This document shows positions 9,125 to 18,014 of a stretch of 64,000 bases of DNA, piece after piece. A program made the position numbers and the translations under genes. Positions within the stretch are counted from its first letter, which is position 1. Each line of letters starts with the position of its first letter. Source of the DNA: Nocardioides sp. GY 10127. GTDB lineage: Bacteria > Actinomycetota > Actinomycetes > Propionibacteriales > Nocardioidaceae. The notes below the pieces were generated by a model. The model was not told the DNA's origin. It saw only the letters and a list, made by a program, of their open reading frames with translations, and searched no databases. The stretch is from positions 372,001 through 436,000 of the forward strand of contig NZ_STGL01000002.1 of assembly GCF_004919085.1 (NCBI RefSeq), given 5' to 3'.

Positions 9125-10045
9125 ATGACCCAGGAAGGCTCGACGATGAGCAACGAGGAGACCGCGCCCTACGGCAGCGGCCCGGGCGGCGCGACCGCTG
9201 CGACGCCGACAGGACCGGCTGCAGGAACCGCGAGCACGGCGCCCGTGCGCCGCATCCGCACCCACCACCTCCAGGCGATGAAGCAGCGCGGCGAGAAGAT
9301 CACCATGCTCACCGCCTACGACATGTTCACCGCGGAGGTCTTCGACCAGGCCGGCATCGAGATGCTGCTCGTGGGCGACTCCGCCTCCAACAACGTGCTC
9401 GGCAACGAGACCTCGCTGCCGGTCACCGTGGACGAGCTGCTGCCGCTGACCCGCGCCGTCGCGCGGGCGGCCCGCCGCGCCATGGTGGTGGGCGACCTGC
9501 CCTTCGGCTCCTACCAGGCCTCGCCCGAGCAGGCGTACCTCACCGCGGTGCGGTTCATGAAGGAGGCCGGCGCCCACTGCGTGAAGCTGGAGGGCGGCGC
9601 CGAGATGGCTCCCGTCATCGAGAAGCTCACCCAGGGCGGCATCCCCGTGTGTGCCCACATCGGCTTCACCCCGCAGTCCGAGCACGCCCTCGGCGGGTAC
9701 CGGGTGCAGGGGCGCGGCGAGACGGCGGAGCGGCTGCGCCGCGACGCGCTGGCCGTCCAGGAGGCCGGCGCCTTCGCCGTCGTGATGGAGATGGTGCCCG
9801 GCGAGCTGGCCGCGAAGATCTCCGCGGAGCTCGCCATCCCGACCATCGGCATCGGCGCCGGCAACGGCTGCGACGGCCAGGTGCTGGTCTGGCAGGACGC
9901 CTTCGGCCTGCGCGAGGGGCGCCTGCCGCGCTTCGTCAAGCAGTTCGCGGACGTGCGCAGCGTGCTCCTCGACGGCGCCCGTGCGTACGCCGACGAGGTC
10001 CGCAGCGGGTCCTTCCCCGCAGCCGAGCACACCTTCGAGGGCTGA
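9125..10045 (+). CDS. panB: 3-methyl-2-oxobutanoate hydroxymethyltransferase
   Basis: First committed step of pantothenate/CoA synthesis: hydroxymethyl transfer from methylene-tetrahydrofolate to 2-oxoisovalerate, giving ketopantoate. 306 residues. Family motifs: MLTAYDMFTAEVFDQAGIE, the metal-binding VGDS, KLEGG, HIGFTPQ and PTIGIGAGNGCDGQVLV. A 40-residue Ala/Thr/Gly-rich N-terminal extension precedes the barrel. A second ATG at 9149 sits behind AGGAAGG and may be the real start, giving 298 residues. The stop codon lies inside a 12-bp tandem repeat. Confidence 0.95.
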   Translation: MTQEGSTMSNEETAPYGSGPGGATAATPTGPAAGTASTAPVRRIRTHHLQAMKQRGEKITMLTAYDMFTAEVFDQAGIEMLLVGDSASNNVLGNETSLPVTVDELLPLTRAVARAARRAMVVGDLPFGSYQASPEQAYLTAVRFMKEAGAHCVKLEGGAEMAPVIEKLTQGGIPVCAHIGFTPQSEHALGGYRVQGRGETAERLRRDALAVQEAGAFAVVMEMVPGELAAKISAELAIPTIGIGAGNGCDGQVLVWQDAFGLREGRLPRFVKQFADVRSVLLDGARAYADEVRSGSFPAAEHTFEG

Positions 10046-10089
10046 GCCCACCCCACGCCCCACCCGACGCCCCACCCCGCGCCCCACCC
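10042..10089 (+). repeat. 12-bp tandem repeat at the panB 3' end
   Basis: Three good units (cacgccccaccc, gacgccccaccc, cgcgccccaccc) follow one degenerate unit that contains the panB stop codon. The unit sequence is unrelated to the 12-bp arrays elsewhere in the window; only the period is shared. Confidence 0.75.
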
Positions 10090-10121
10090 GGCGGTGGGGC
10101 GCGGCGGTCGGTCGTCACGCC

Positions 10122-10127
10122 TACGCT
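10122..10127 (+). promoter_or_regulatory. -10 box of a leaderless promoter (sugar dehydrogenase)
   Basis: TACGCT, 6 nt before the GTG at 10134. It decides the start in favour of the signal-peptide-proximal GTG. Confidence 0.55.
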
Positions 10128-10133
10128 GACGAC

Positions 10134-11399
10134 GTGACCCCCACCACATCCCGCCCCCTGCGTCCCTCGTCCGCCACGACGTCTCGCCGGCCACCTCGCC
10201 GGCTCGGCACGGCCGTCGCCGCGCTCCTGCTGGCACCGGGCCTGCTCGGCGCCCCCGCGCCGGCCCCGGCGCTGGCCGCCGAGGACGGGGACGTGACCGC
10301 GCGCTCCACCGGCGGCTCGACGACCGACTCCGCCCCGGCCGTGCGCCGGGCCCGGCTGGTCGACGTCCGGGTGATGAAGGCGGGCCTCGACGTGCCGTGG
10401 GACGTCCGCTCGATCGGCCACCGCACCCTGCTGTTCACGCAGCGCGACTCCGCCACCCTGCACACGTTCCACGCCGGTCGGGTGCGCAAGGTCCGGTTCC
10501 CCTCCGGCCGGGTCTGGGTCTCCGGCGAGACCGGGCTCATGGGGCTGGAGGTCGACCCGCGCTTCGCCCGCAACCGCCGCTTCTACACCTGCCAGGGCCA
10601 CACCCGCTCCGGCGGCGGGCACGAGGTGAGGGTGGTCGCCTGGACCCTCAGCAAGGACGATCGGCGCGCCCGCCAGCGCGACGTCCTGGTCTCGGGCATC
10701 CCGGCGACGTCCGGCCGCCACGGCGGCTGCCGCCTCACCGTCCTCGCCTCCGGCGCCCTGCTGGTGGGTACCGGTGACGCGGCCACCAGCAGCAACCCGC
10801 AGGACAAGACGTCCCTGGGTGGGAAGACCCTGAGGCTGAACCGGTTCACCGGGCGGCCCTGGCCGAGCAACCCGTGGCGGCACGCGGCCAACCGCAAGAA
10901 GCGGCTCGTCTTCACGTACGGACATCGCAACGTCCAGGGGGTGATGCAGCGACGCGACGGGACGCTGTGGTCGATCGAGCACGGCACCTACCGCGACGAC
11001 GAGGTCAACCTGCTGCGCGCGGGCGGCAACTACGGGTGGGACCCGGGCCCCGGCTACGACGAGTCCGCCCCGATGACCGACCACTCGCTGCCGGGCCGGC
11101 AGCGCTCCGCGCGCTGGCGCTCGGGCAACCCCACCGTCGCGCCCAGCGGTGGCACGTTCGTGCAGGGCAAGGAGTGGGGGCCGCTCGCCGGGACGATGGC
11201 GATGGCCGTCCTCAAGGACTCCGAGATGTTCTTCCTCCGCTTCGACGCCGACGGGCGCTTCGTGCGCTCGCGCCGCCCCGCCCAGCTCACCCACTACGGC
11301 CGGCTGCGGACCGTCGTCCAGCTCCCGGGTGGCGACCTGGTCGCGCTCACCAGCAACGGGGACGGCAACGACAAGCTGCTGAGGATCACGCCGGCCTGA
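10134..11399 (+). CDS. Secreted PQQ-dependent sugar dehydrogenase-like protein
   Basis: 421-residue exported protein of the soluble glucose/sorbosone dehydrogenase beta-propeller family, expected to oxidise sugars outside the cell with a quinone cofactor. The signal peptide is clear: a twin-arginine-rich basic start, hydrophobic TAVAALLLAPGLL, and an APALAAED cleavage region. Propeller motifs include DVPWDVRSI, ETGLMGLEVDP, GSGALLVGTGDA-like GALLVGTGDA, KTLRLNRFTG, YGHRNVQG and GGNYGWDPGPGYDES. The GTG start is supported by a TACGCT box 6 nt before it. PQQ synthesis genes are not in the window, so actual cofactor use is unproven. Confidence 0.86.
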   Translation: MTPTTSRPLRPSSATTSRRPPRRLGTAVAALLLAPGLLGAPAPAPALAAEDGDVTARSTGGSTTDSAPAVRRARLVDVRVMKAGLDVPWDVRSIGHRTLLFTQRDSATLHTFHAGRVRKVRFPSGRVWVSGETGLMGLEVDPRFARNRRFYTCQGHTRSGGGHEVRVVAWTLSKDDRRARQRDVLVSGIPATSGRHGGCRLTVLASGALLVGTGDAATSSNPQDKTSLGGKTLRLNRFTGRPWPSNPWRHAANRKKRLVFTYGHRNVQGVMQRRDGTLWSIEHGTYRDDEVNLLRAGGNYGWDPGPGYDESAPMTDHSLPGRQRSARWRSGNPTVAPSGGTFVQGKEWGPLAGTMAMAVLKDSEMFFLRFDADGRFVRSRRPAQLTHYGRLRTVVQLPGGDLVALTSNGDGNDKLLRITPA

Positions 11400-11442
11400 C
11401 GCCGGGCCTGACGCCGGGCCTTACCCAGGGCCCGACGCCGGG
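11395..11442 (+). repeat. 12-bp tandem repeat at the sugar dehydrogenase 3' end
   Basis: Units cctgacgccggg (twice), a degenerate ccttacccaggg, and cccgacgccggg. The first unit contains the stop codon of the gene, as at panB and at the CBS-protein gene. Confidence 0.75.
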
Positions 11443-11531
11443 CCCGGCCGGGCGGACCCGGGGCCGGCGACGGCTCTTGGTCCGGTCCGGCACGATGTCC
11501 GTCCACCGACCCGCCAGGAGCCCCGCAGCCC

Positions 11532-12830
11532 GTGGACACCGAGATCCTCGTCAACTTCCTCCTCGTCCTGCTCTTCGTCCTCATCGGCGGCGTGTTCGCC
11601 GCGACCGAGATCGCGCTCGTCTCGCTGCGCGAGTCGCAGCTGGACGCCCTCGAGAAGCGGGGCGGTCGCGGGGCCCGTGTCGCGCGGGTGGCCCGCGACC
11701 CCAACCGCTTCCTCGCCGCCGTGCAGATCGGCGTGACGCTGGCCGGGCTCTTCTCGGCGGCCTACGGCGCCTCCACGCTCGCGCCGGACGTCGCCCCGCT
11801 CCTCGTGGGCCTGGGCCTGCCCGATGGCGCCGCCGACACGGTGGCGCTGGTCCTGCTCACGCTGGTCGTCGCCTACCTGTCGCTCGTGCTGGGCGAGCTG
11901 GCACCCAAGCGCATCGCCCTCCAGCGGGCGGCCGGCGTCGCGCTCGTCGTCGGCCCACCGCTCGACCGCTTCGCCACCGCGGTGCGCCCCGTGGTCTGGC
12001 TGCTCTCCCGCTCCACCAACGCCGTGGTCCGGCTCCTGGGCGTCGACCCCGAGGCCGGCGGAGAGGAGATGACGGACGCCGAGCTGCGCTACCTGGTCGC
12101 CGAGCACGAGGGCCTGGACGACGGCGAGCGGCGCATCCTCGTGGACGTCTTCGACGCCGCCGACCGGTCGCTGCGCGAGGTGATGCAGCCGCGCGGGGAC
12201 GTCGTGATGGTCCCGGTCGCCGCGACCGTCGGCGAGGTCCTGGCCGTCGCGGCGCAGCACCCCTGGTCGCGGTACCCGGTGCACGGCGAGAACGCCGACG
12301 ACGTCCGCGGCTTCGTCCACCTCCGCGACCTGCTGGGCGTCGAGCCCTCGACCCCCGTGAGCGCCGTGCTGCGCGAGATCGGCTTCCTGCCGGGCACCAA
12401 CCGCGTCCTGCCGACGCTGGCGCGGATGCGGCAGAGCGGGCCGCACATCGCGGTGGTCGTCGACGAGTACGGCGGCACCGACGGCATCGTGACGCTGGAG
12501 GACCTGGTCGAGGAGCTGGTCGGCGAGATCGTCGACGAGCACGACGCCCCGCTGCCGACCCCGGGGGCCACCGACGACCTCGAGGCGGGCGTGAGCATCG
12601 AGGAGTTCGCGGCCCGCACCGGTGTGCCCCTGCCCGACGGCCCGTACGAGACGGCCGCCGGCTACGTCCTGCACCGGCTGGGTCGGCTGGCCGAGGTGGG
12701 CGACCGCGTCGAGGTCGTCCAGGACGGGGCCGAGGCGCCCGCGGAGGCCGTCGCGATCCTGGAGGTCACGGCCGTCGACGGGCGACGCCTCACCCGCCTG
12801 CGTCTGCGCCCGGCCGAGCCGGACCGGTGA
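11532..12830 (+). CDS. CNNM/DUF21 membrane protein with CBS domains (hemolysin C family)
   Basis: 432 residues. The N-terminal DUF21 (CNNM) transmembrane domain spans roughly residues 1-185, with FAATEIALVSLRESQ, QIGVTLAGLFSAAYGA and the LGELAPKRIAL helix. A CBS pair (about 200-330; MQPRGDVVMVP, then VVVDEYGGTDGIVTLEDLVEELVGEI) and a C-terminal CorC/HlyC transporter-associated domain (about 345-425) follow. Members are linked to Mg2+/Co2+ transport, not haemolysis. GTG start behind a CAGGAG site. The stop lies inside a 12-bp repeat array. The adjacent minus-strand gene is convergent. Confidence 0.9.
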   Translation: MDTEILVNFLLVLLFVLIGGVFAATEIALVSLRESQLDALEKRGGRGARVARVARDPNRFLAAVQIGVTLAGLFSAAYGASTLAPDVAPLLVGLGLPDGAADTVALVLLTLVVAYLSLVLGELAPKRIALQRAAGVALVVGPPLDRFATAVRPVVWLLSRSTNAVVRLLGVDPEAGGEEMTDAELRYLVAEHEGLDDGERRILVDVFDAADRSLREVMQPRGDVVMVPVAATVGEVLAVAAQHPWSRYPVHGENADDVRGFVHLRDLLGVEPSTPVSAVLREIGFLPGTNRVLPTLARMRQSGPHIAVVVDEYGGTDGIVTLEDLVEELVGEIVDEHDAPLPTPGATDDLEAGVSIEEFAARTGVPLPDGPYETAAGYVLHRLGRLAEVGDRVEVVQDGAEAPAEAVAILEVTAVDGRRLTRLRLRPAEPDR

Positions 12831-12891
12831 GGGGCTGGGTGAGGGGCTGGGTGAGGGGCTGGGTGAGGGGCTGGGCGAAGTGAGGGGCTAG
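12827..12891 (+). repeat. 12-bp tandem repeat between convergent genes
   Basis: Four perfect copies of gtgaggggctgg (12827-12874), then 5 nt and a fifth imperfect copy (12880-12891). The array begins at the stop codon of the CBS-protein gene and ends on the stop codon of the small membrane-protein gene on the other strand. Each unit carries a TGA in the CBS-gene frame. Confidence 0.85.
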
Positions 12892-13172
12892 GCGCCGACC
12901 GCCACCGCGCCGGCCCACAGCAGCGCCAGGACCCCCGGCACGGCGAGCACCCGCAGCGGGTGCGACGTCCACCAGCGGTAGCCCCGCTCGAGGCCGAGGA
13001 GCCAGAGCAGGAGCAGCGGGACGAGCGCCCACCAGGACAGGAACGGGGTGCTCCCCAGCAGGAGGAAGAGCATCGCCGCGTGGGCGACCGCACCCACGAA
13101 GGGCCACGGCGAGAAACTGCCGCGGCGCAGGTTCTCCAGGAGCGGATGGTCGGGACGGGTGAACGGGCTCAC
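12888..13172 (-). CDS. Small hypothetical membrane protein
   Basis: 94 residues with three hydrophobic stretches: WPFVGAVAHAAMLFLLLGS, LSWWALVPLLLLWLLGL and VLAVPGVLALLWAGAVAVGA, so a three-helix membrane protein. No family recognised. The GTG start overlaps the stop of the upstream small gene (GTGA), implying translational coupling. The longer frame upstream is rejected because it covers that neighbour and is Arg/Gly-rich shadow sequence. Confidence 0.75.
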   Translation of the reverse strand: MSPFTRPDHPLLENLRRGSFSPWPFVGAVAHAAMLFLLLGSTPFLSWWALVPLLLLWLLGLERGYRWWTSHPLRVLAVPGVLALLWAGAVAVGA

Positions 13173-13375
13173 CCGTCGTTCCGTGCCGCGTCGTCCCAGG
13201 CCGGGTCCTCGTCCCACTCCCTGTTGCGCTCCTCGGCCTTCTCCAGCGCGCGCCGCGCCTCGGCCTCGCTCGGGTAGGGGCCGAGCCGGTGCTTGGCCGG
13301 GCACAGGTTCTCGGTCGTCTCCACGCGGTGGTGGCGCACGCAGAACCAGAACTCGTCGGGGTTGCCTCCGTCCAT
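13169..13375 (-). CDS. Small hypothetical protein, SPOR-like
   Basis: 68 residues. The pattern WFCVRHHRVE, LCPAKHRLGPYPSEAEARRALEKA resembles a short SPOR-type fold, and similar small genes sit beside map in other actinobacteria as I remember them. Two cysteines and two histidines could bind metal. The ATG at 13375 is preferred over longer frames because TAGCGT lies 7 nt upstream and because map starts divergently at 13435. Coupled by a 4-nt overlap to the small membrane protein. Confidence 0.75.
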   Translation of the reverse strand: MDGGNPDEFWFCVRHHRVETTENLCPAKHRLGPYPSEAEARRALEKAEERNREWDEDPAWDDAARNDG

Positions 13376-13382
13376 GCCCCCG

Positions 13383-13388
13383 ACGCTA
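13383..13388 (-). promoter_or_regulatory. -10 box of a leaderless promoter (small SPOR-like gene)
   Basis: TAGCGT on the minus strand, 7 nt before the ATG at 13375. With the map box at 13423 it makes a compact divergent promoter pair. Confidence 0.5.
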
Positions 13389-13422
13389 GCGCCACGATGG
13401 AGGAGGCGGCACCACCCGCGGC

Positions 13423-13428
13423 TAGCCT
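13423..13428 (+). promoter_or_regulatory. -10 box of a leaderless promoter (map)
   Basis: TAGCCT, 6 nt before the map GTG at 13435; no Shine-Dalgarno lies between. Confidence 0.55.
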
Positions 13429-13434
13429 CGCCCC

Positions 13435-14298
13435 GTGACGCTCCCCCGCCGCGCACCGCTGCGCCCTGCTCCGATCTCGCCCCGCCGCGCCGTGCCCGCC
13501 TCCATCGAGCGGCCGGAGTACGTCGGCCAGCCCGCCCCGCTGCCGTTCCGCGGCAGCGAGGTCAAGGACGCCGAGACCATCGAGCGGATGCGGGCCGCCT
13601 GCCGGCTGGCGGCGCAGGCCCGCGAGGAGGTCGGCCGGCACGTCGCCCCCGGGGTGACGACGGACGAGCTGGACCGCGTCGGCCACGAGTTCCTCTGCGA
13701 CCACGGCGCCTACCCCTCGACGCTGGGCTACCGCGGGTACCCGAAGTCGCTGTGCAGCAGCGTCAACGAGGTCGTCTGCCACGGCATCCCGGACGCCCGG
13801 CCGCTCGAGGACGGCGACATCGTCAACATCGACATCACCGGCTACCTGGACGGCGTCCACGGCGACACGAACGCCACCTTCCTCGTCGGTGACGTCGACG
13901 AGGAGACGCGTCTGCTGGTCGAGCGCACCCGCGAGGCGACCCTGCGCGGCATCCGCGCGGTGAAGCCGGGTCGTCGGATCAACGTCGTGGGCCGGGTCAT
14001 CGAGGCCTACGCCGCGCGGTTCGGCTACGGCGTCGTCCGGGAGTTCACCGGGCACGGCATCGGCACCGCGTTCCACTCGGGCCTGATCGTCCCCCACTAC
14101 GACGACCCCGAGCACGACGACCTCATCGAGGTCGGGATGACGTTCACCATCGAGCCCATGCTCAACCTCGGCACCCACGAGTGGGAGATGTGGGACGACG
14201 GGTGGACCGCCACGACCCTCGACAAGCGCCCGTCGGCGCAGTTCGAGCACACGCTCCTGGTGACCGCCGACGGCGCGGAGATCCTCACCGAGCCGTGA
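13435..14298 (+). CDS. map: Type I methionine aminopeptidase (1c subtype)
   Basis: Removes the initiator methionine from nascent proteins. 287 residues. The N-terminal extension (about 40 residues, with PxxP-type [13 protein letters not shown], then [12 protein letters not shown]) marks the actinobacterial type 1c enzyme that contacts the ribosome. The metal-ligand set is complete: Asp in [10 protein letters not shown], Asp in HGDTNATF, His in GHGIGTAFH, Glu in FTIEPM and Glu in [11 protein letters not shown] start with a TAGCCT box 6 nt before it. Confidence 0.95.
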   Translation: MTLPRRAPLRPAPISPRRAVPASIERPEYVGQPAPLPFRGSEVKDAETIERMRAACRLAAQAREEVGRHVAPGVTTDELDRVGHEFLCDHGAYPSTLGYRGYPKSLCSSVNEVVCHGIPDARPLEDGDIVNIDITGYLDGVHGDTNATFLVGDVDEETRLLVERTREATLRGIRAVKPGRRINVVGRVIEAYAARFGYGVVREFTGHGIGTAFHSGLIVPHYDDPEHDDLIEVGMTFTIEPMLNLGTHEWEMWDDGWTATTLDKRPSAQFEHTLLVTADGAEILTEP

Positions 14299-14494
14299 GC
14301 CACGCCTGAGGCAGCCCCGGAGGAGTCCCTGGCGCGGGCCGAGGACGTCCCACCTGTCGGACGCCGCCACCTACCCTGATCCGAGGAACCCACGGGACAC
14401 CCCGACAGGCATCGCCGGACGGGTGTCGGGGAGCGTTCGTCGGTCCGGTGACCGGACACACGTCGAACTTACGTCGAGGAAACATTTGCCCTTG

Positions 14495-14500
14495 TAGGGT
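14495..14500 (+). promoter_or_regulatory. -10 box of a leaderless promoter (ATP-grasp operon)
   Basis: TAGGGT, 7 nt before the ATG at 14508. The gap (ccgcctc) has no Shine-Dalgarno. The local sequence before it (aacatttgcccttg) is AT-rich for this genome. Confidence 0.55.
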
Positions 14501-14507
14501 CCGCCTC

Positions 14508-16175
14508 ATGACGGCCATGTTCGAGGGCTACGGGTCCAGCGGACCGGCCTACGACGAGATGTTCGACGGGCAGCGACTCCGCCCGCCGTACCGGCGCCTG
14601 CGCCACTCGTTGCGGGCCCTGACCACACCGGAGCTCGTGCAGAGGGTCGAGGCCCTCCAGGCGAGCTACCTGGACCAGGGCGTCACCTTCGACATCGGAG
14701 GCGAGGAGCGGGCCTTCCCGCTCGACATCCTCCCCCGCGTCATCGAGATGGACACCTGGACGACCATCGAGAAGGGCGTCCAGCAGCGGGTCAAGGCGCT
14801 CGAGGCGTTCCTCGCGGACGTCTACGACGCCGGTCAGATCTTCGGCGACGAGGTGATCCCGCGGCGGGTCATCATGACCTCCTCGCACTTCCACCGCGAG
14901 GCGGCCGGCGTCCGGCCCCCGAACGGCGTGCGGGTGCACGTGGCCGGCATCGACCTCATCCGCGACAACGCGGGCGAGTTCCGCGTCCTCGAGGACAACT
15001 GCCGCGTCCCCTCCGGCGTCTCCTACGTGATGACGAACCGCCGGGCGATCACCGCGGCGCTGCCGGAGACCGTCGCCCAGCACCGCATCCGTCCGGTCGC
15101 CGGCTACCCGCAGCGGCTGCTCGCCGCGCTGCGCGCGGCCGCGCCGGCCGGCGTGAGCGACCCGACGGTCGTTGTCCTCACCCCCGGCGTCTACAACGGC
15201 GCCTACTTCGAGCACGCGCTGCTCGCCCGGACCATGGGCGTGGAGCTCGTGGAGGGCCGCGACCTCCTCTGCCAGCGCGGCCGCGTCTTCATGCGCACCA
15301 CCAAGGGCCTGGCCCCGGTGCACGTGATCTACCGCCGCATCGACGACGAGTTCCTCGACCCGGCCCACTTCCGCGAGGACTCCGTGCTCGGTGCCCCCGG
15401 CATCATCGACGCCTCGCGGGCCGGCAACGTGACGCTGGCCAACGCGGTCGGCAACGGCGTCGCCGACGACAAGCTCGTCTACACCTACATGCCCGACATC
15501 ATCCGGTACTACCTCGGCGAGGAGCCGGTGCTGCGCAACGTCGACACCTGGCGGTGCGGGGACGCCGACGCCCGCGAGGAGGTCCTGGACCGGCTCGACG
15601 AGCTCGTGCTCAAGCCCGTGGACGGCTCCGGCGGCAAGGGCATCGTCATCGGCCCCCGCGCCGACAAGGCCGAGCTCGACGAGCTGCGGCAGAAGGTGAT
15701 CGAGCACCCGCGGGACTGGATCGCCCAGCCCGTCGTCCAGCTCTCCACCGTGCCGACCTTCGTGGACGGCGAGCTCGGGCCGCGCCACGTCGACCTGCGC
15801 CCCTTCGCGGTCAACGACGGCAACCGCGTGTGGGTGCTCCCCGGCGGTCTGACCCGCGTGGCGCTGGCCAAGGGCGAGCTCATCGTGAACTCCTCCCGCG
15901 GCGGTGGCTCCAAGGACACCTGGGTGCTGGCCGGGCCGTCGACCGCCCCGGAGGGCTACCTCGAGGACGACGACCTCGACCTCACGCACGAGGTCGACCC
16001 GGCCGACGAGCTCGACACGCAGCCGACCTCGCCGCCCGCGCCCGTGACCGGGATGATGCCCGCCATCACCCCCGAGCTCGAGGCGGCCCTCGCCCGCCAG
16101 CAGGACCAGCAGCAGGGACAGCAGGCGAGCCGGCAGGCGCAGCCCGCGGCCCGCGACGAGGACGGGGAGGCCTGA
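14508..16175 (+). CDS. Circularly permuted ATP-grasp protein
   Basis: 555 residues; first gene of a conserved three-gene set (M. tuberculosis Rv2411c type). Circularly permuted ATP-grasp proteins are predicted amide/peptide ligases. Visible: MFDGQRLRPPYRRLRH at the start, AGIDLIRDNAGEFRVLEDNCRVPSG (given here as AGIDLIRDNAG and EDNCRVPSG), the VLTPGVYNGAYFEH segment and the ATP-site KPVDGSGGKGIVIGP. The C-terminal 60 residues are low complexity, Gln/Ala rich. The stop and the ATG of the alpha-E gene share one base. Start chosen from the adjacent TAGGGT box; an upstream in-frame ATG exists but is less likely. Confidence 0.9.
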   Translation: MTAMFEGYGSSGPAYDEMFDGQRLRPPYRRLRHSLRALTTPELVQRVEALQASYLDQGVTFDIGGEERAFPLDILPRVIEMDTWTTIEKGVQQRVKALEAFLADVYDAGQIFGDEVIPRRVIMTSSHFHREAAGVRPPNGVRVHVAGIDLIRDNAGEFRVLEDNCRVPSGVSYVMTNRRAITAALPETVAQHRIRPVAGYPQRLLAALRAAAPAGVSDPTVVVLTPGVYNGAYFEHALLARTMGVELVEGRDLLCQRGRVFMRTTKGLAPVHVIYRRIDDEFLDPAHFREDSVLGAPGIIDASRAGNVTLANAVGNGVADDKLVYTYMPDIIRYYLGEEPVLRNVDTWRCGDADAREEVLDRLDELVLKPVDGSGGKGIVIGPRADKAELDELRQKVIEHPRDWIAQPVVQLSTVPTFVDGELGPRHVDLRPFAVNDGNRVWVLPGGLTRVALAKGELIVNSSRGGGSKDTWVLAGPSTAPEGYLEDDDLDLTHEVDPADELDTQPTSPPAPVTGMMPAITPELEAALARQQDQQQGQQASRQAQPAARDEDGEA

Positions 16176-17110
16176 TGCTCAGCCGCATCGCGGAGTCGAT
16201 GTTCTGGATCGGTCGCTACGTCGAGCGCGCCGAGGACACGGCCCACCTGCTCGACGTGCAGAGCCAGCTCCTGCTGGAGGACGCGACCCTCGACGAGTCG
16301 GTCACCTGCCGTGACCTCCTCTCGATCATGGGCGTGGAGATCGAGCCCGGCTCCGGTCCGCTCGGCCTGGGCGACGTCCTCGAGACCCTCTGCTACGACA
16401 CCGAGCACCCCAGCTCCATCGCGGCCAGCCTCGGCGCGGCCCGCGAGTCGGCCCGCCGGGCCCGCGAGACCCTCTCGGTCTCGATCTGGGAGGCCATCAA
16501 CACCACGTACCGCGCGATCCCGGCGGGTCACTTCTCGCGGATGCGTCCGCCCGGGGTGTTCGCCTGGGTGCGCGACCGGGTCTCGCTCGTCAACGGCATC
16601 GCGGACGGCACGATGACCCGCGACGAGAGCTGGCAGTTCCTCGTGCTCGGCCGCAGCGTCGAGCGCGCGGACATGACCAGCCGCCTCGTCGCCAGCGCGT
16701 CGCTCGCCTCGGGCCGGGAGGCCGCGTGGACGACCACGCTGCGCGCGTCCGGCTCCTACGACGCCTTCCTGCGTACCTACCGCGGCGTCGAGACCGAGCG
16801 GGCCGCCGCCGAGTTCCTGGTGCTGGACCGGCTCTTCCCCCGGTCCGTCGTGTACTCGCTGCAGCGGGCCGAGCAGTGCCTGGAGAACCTCGAGGCCGCC
16901 GACCCGCGCGCCGGGTTCCAGAACGAGGCCCAGCGCCTGCTCGGCCGGATGCGGGCCGAGCTGGAGTACCGCTCCCCCGCGGAGCTGATGACCGACCTGC
17001 CCACGGAGATGGAGCGGCTCCAGCGCACCTGCGCCGCCGCCACCGAGGCAGTGACGCGCCGCTACTTCGCGAGCGCGGAAGCGACGAGCTGGACCGGGGT
17101 GAGCGTCTGA
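16175..17110 (+). CDS. Alpha-E domain protein
   Basis: 311 residues, all-helical alpha-E family (Rv2410c type). Family starts with LSRIAESMFWIGRYVERAEDT, written here as LSRIAESMFWIGRYVERAE; repeated R-Y/S-VERAD motifs (LGRSVERADMTSRL, LQRAEQCLENLE) are typical. Biochemical function is unknown; comparative genomics predicts a partner of the ATP-grasp ligase and transglutaminase-like peptidase in a peptide-tagging or peptide-modifying system. Overlaps the genes on both sides by one base (TGATG), so the three proteins are probably made in fixed ratio. Confidence 0.88.
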   Translation: MLSRIAESMFWIGRYVERAEDTAHLLDVQSQLLLEDATLDESVTCRDLLSIMGVEIEPGSGPLGLGDVLETLCYDTEHPSSIAASLGAARESARRARETLSVSIWEAINTTYRAIPAGHFSRMRPPGVFAWVRDRVSLVNGIADGTMTRDESWQFLVLGRSVERADMTSRLVASASLASGREAAWTTTLRASGSYDAFLRTYRGVETERAAAEFLVLDRLFPRSVVYSLQRAEQCLENLEAADPRAGFQNEAQRLLGRMRAELEYRSPAELMTDLPTEMERLQRTCAAATEAVTRRYFASAEATSWTGVSV

Positions 17111-17949
17111 TGCAGCTGAGGATCGTCCACACGACCACCTTCGCCTACGACGGGAAGGCCAGCGCCTCGCTCAACCAGGCGCGACTGACGCCGGTCACCT
17201 CGCCGGAGCAGATCCTCGTGCACTCGCGCATCGAGGTGCACCCGACGCCGTGGACCTACGACTACCGCGACTACTACGGCAACCTCGTCACGGCCTTCGA
17301 GATCATGGACGAGCACGACCACCTCACGGTGACGGCGACGTCGACCGTGCAGACCGAGCCCCGCCACCCCGGCGAGCAGCACCTCGGCTGGGGCGACCTG
17401 GGCGCCTGGGAGGTCGCGGACCGCTGGACCGAGTTCCTCATCCTCCCCGACGTCGTGGCCCCGCCGGAGGACTTCGCCTCGCGGGTCAAGGACGTCGCGG
17501 CCGGCGCCGCGACCCCGGCCGACGCGGCGGCCGCCGTGGCCGGGCTCGTCCGCGCCGAGGTGGAGTACCAGCCCGGTGCCACCGGCGTGCACTCGCTCGC
17601 CGCGGACGCCTGGGGCCAGCGCGCCGGGGTCTGCCAGGACATGGCGCACCTCGTCATCGGCGGCCTCCGGTCGCTGGGCATCCCGGCCCGCTACGTCTCC
17701 GGCTACCTGCACCCCGCCCCGGACCCGATCGTCGGCCTCCAGGTCACCGGCCAGTCGCACGCGTGGGTGGAGTGGTGGGACGGCGCGTGGCGCGCCATCG
17801 ACCCGACCTCGGGGGTCGGCCTGGACGACCGGTACGTGACCGTCGCGGTCGGCCGGGACTACTCCGACGTCAAGCCGCTCTCGGGCATCTACTCGGGCTC
17901 CGGCTCGTCCACCATGACCGTGGACGTGCAGATCACCCGGCTCTCCTGA
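17110..17949 (+). CDS. Transglutaminase-like cysteine peptidase family protein
   Basis: 279 residues. The N-terminal bacterial transglutaminase-associated region (MQLRIVHTTTFAYDGKA) is followed by the core with the Cys-His-Asp triad: Cys in GQRAGVCQDMAHL, His in GQSHAWVEWW and Asp in AIDPTSG. Such proteins usually hydrolyse or transfer amide bonds. Third gene of the ATP-grasp/alpha-E operon (Rv2409c type), in which a ligase and a peptidase acting on the same peptide bond would be opposed. No signal peptide, so cytoplasmic. Confidence 0.9.
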   Translation: MQLRIVHTTTFAYDGKASASLNQARLTPVTSPEQILVHSRIEVHPTPWTYDYRDYYGNLVTAFEIMDEHDHLTVTATSTVQTEPRHPGEQHLGWGDLGAWEVADRWTEFLILPDVVAPPEDFASRVKDVAAGAATPADAAAAVAGLVRAEVEYQPGATGVHSLAADAWGQRAGVCQDMAHLVIGGLRSLGIPARYVSGYLHPAPDPIVGLQVTGQSHAWVEWWDGAWRAIDPTSGVGLDDRYVTVAVGRDYSDVKPLSGIYSGSGSSTMTVDVQITRLS

Positions 17950-18014
17950 CCTGGCCAGTCCCCCGAACCTGCACTGACCCCGCGCCGGCCCGGCCACCTT
18001 CGCGGGTGGTCGGG

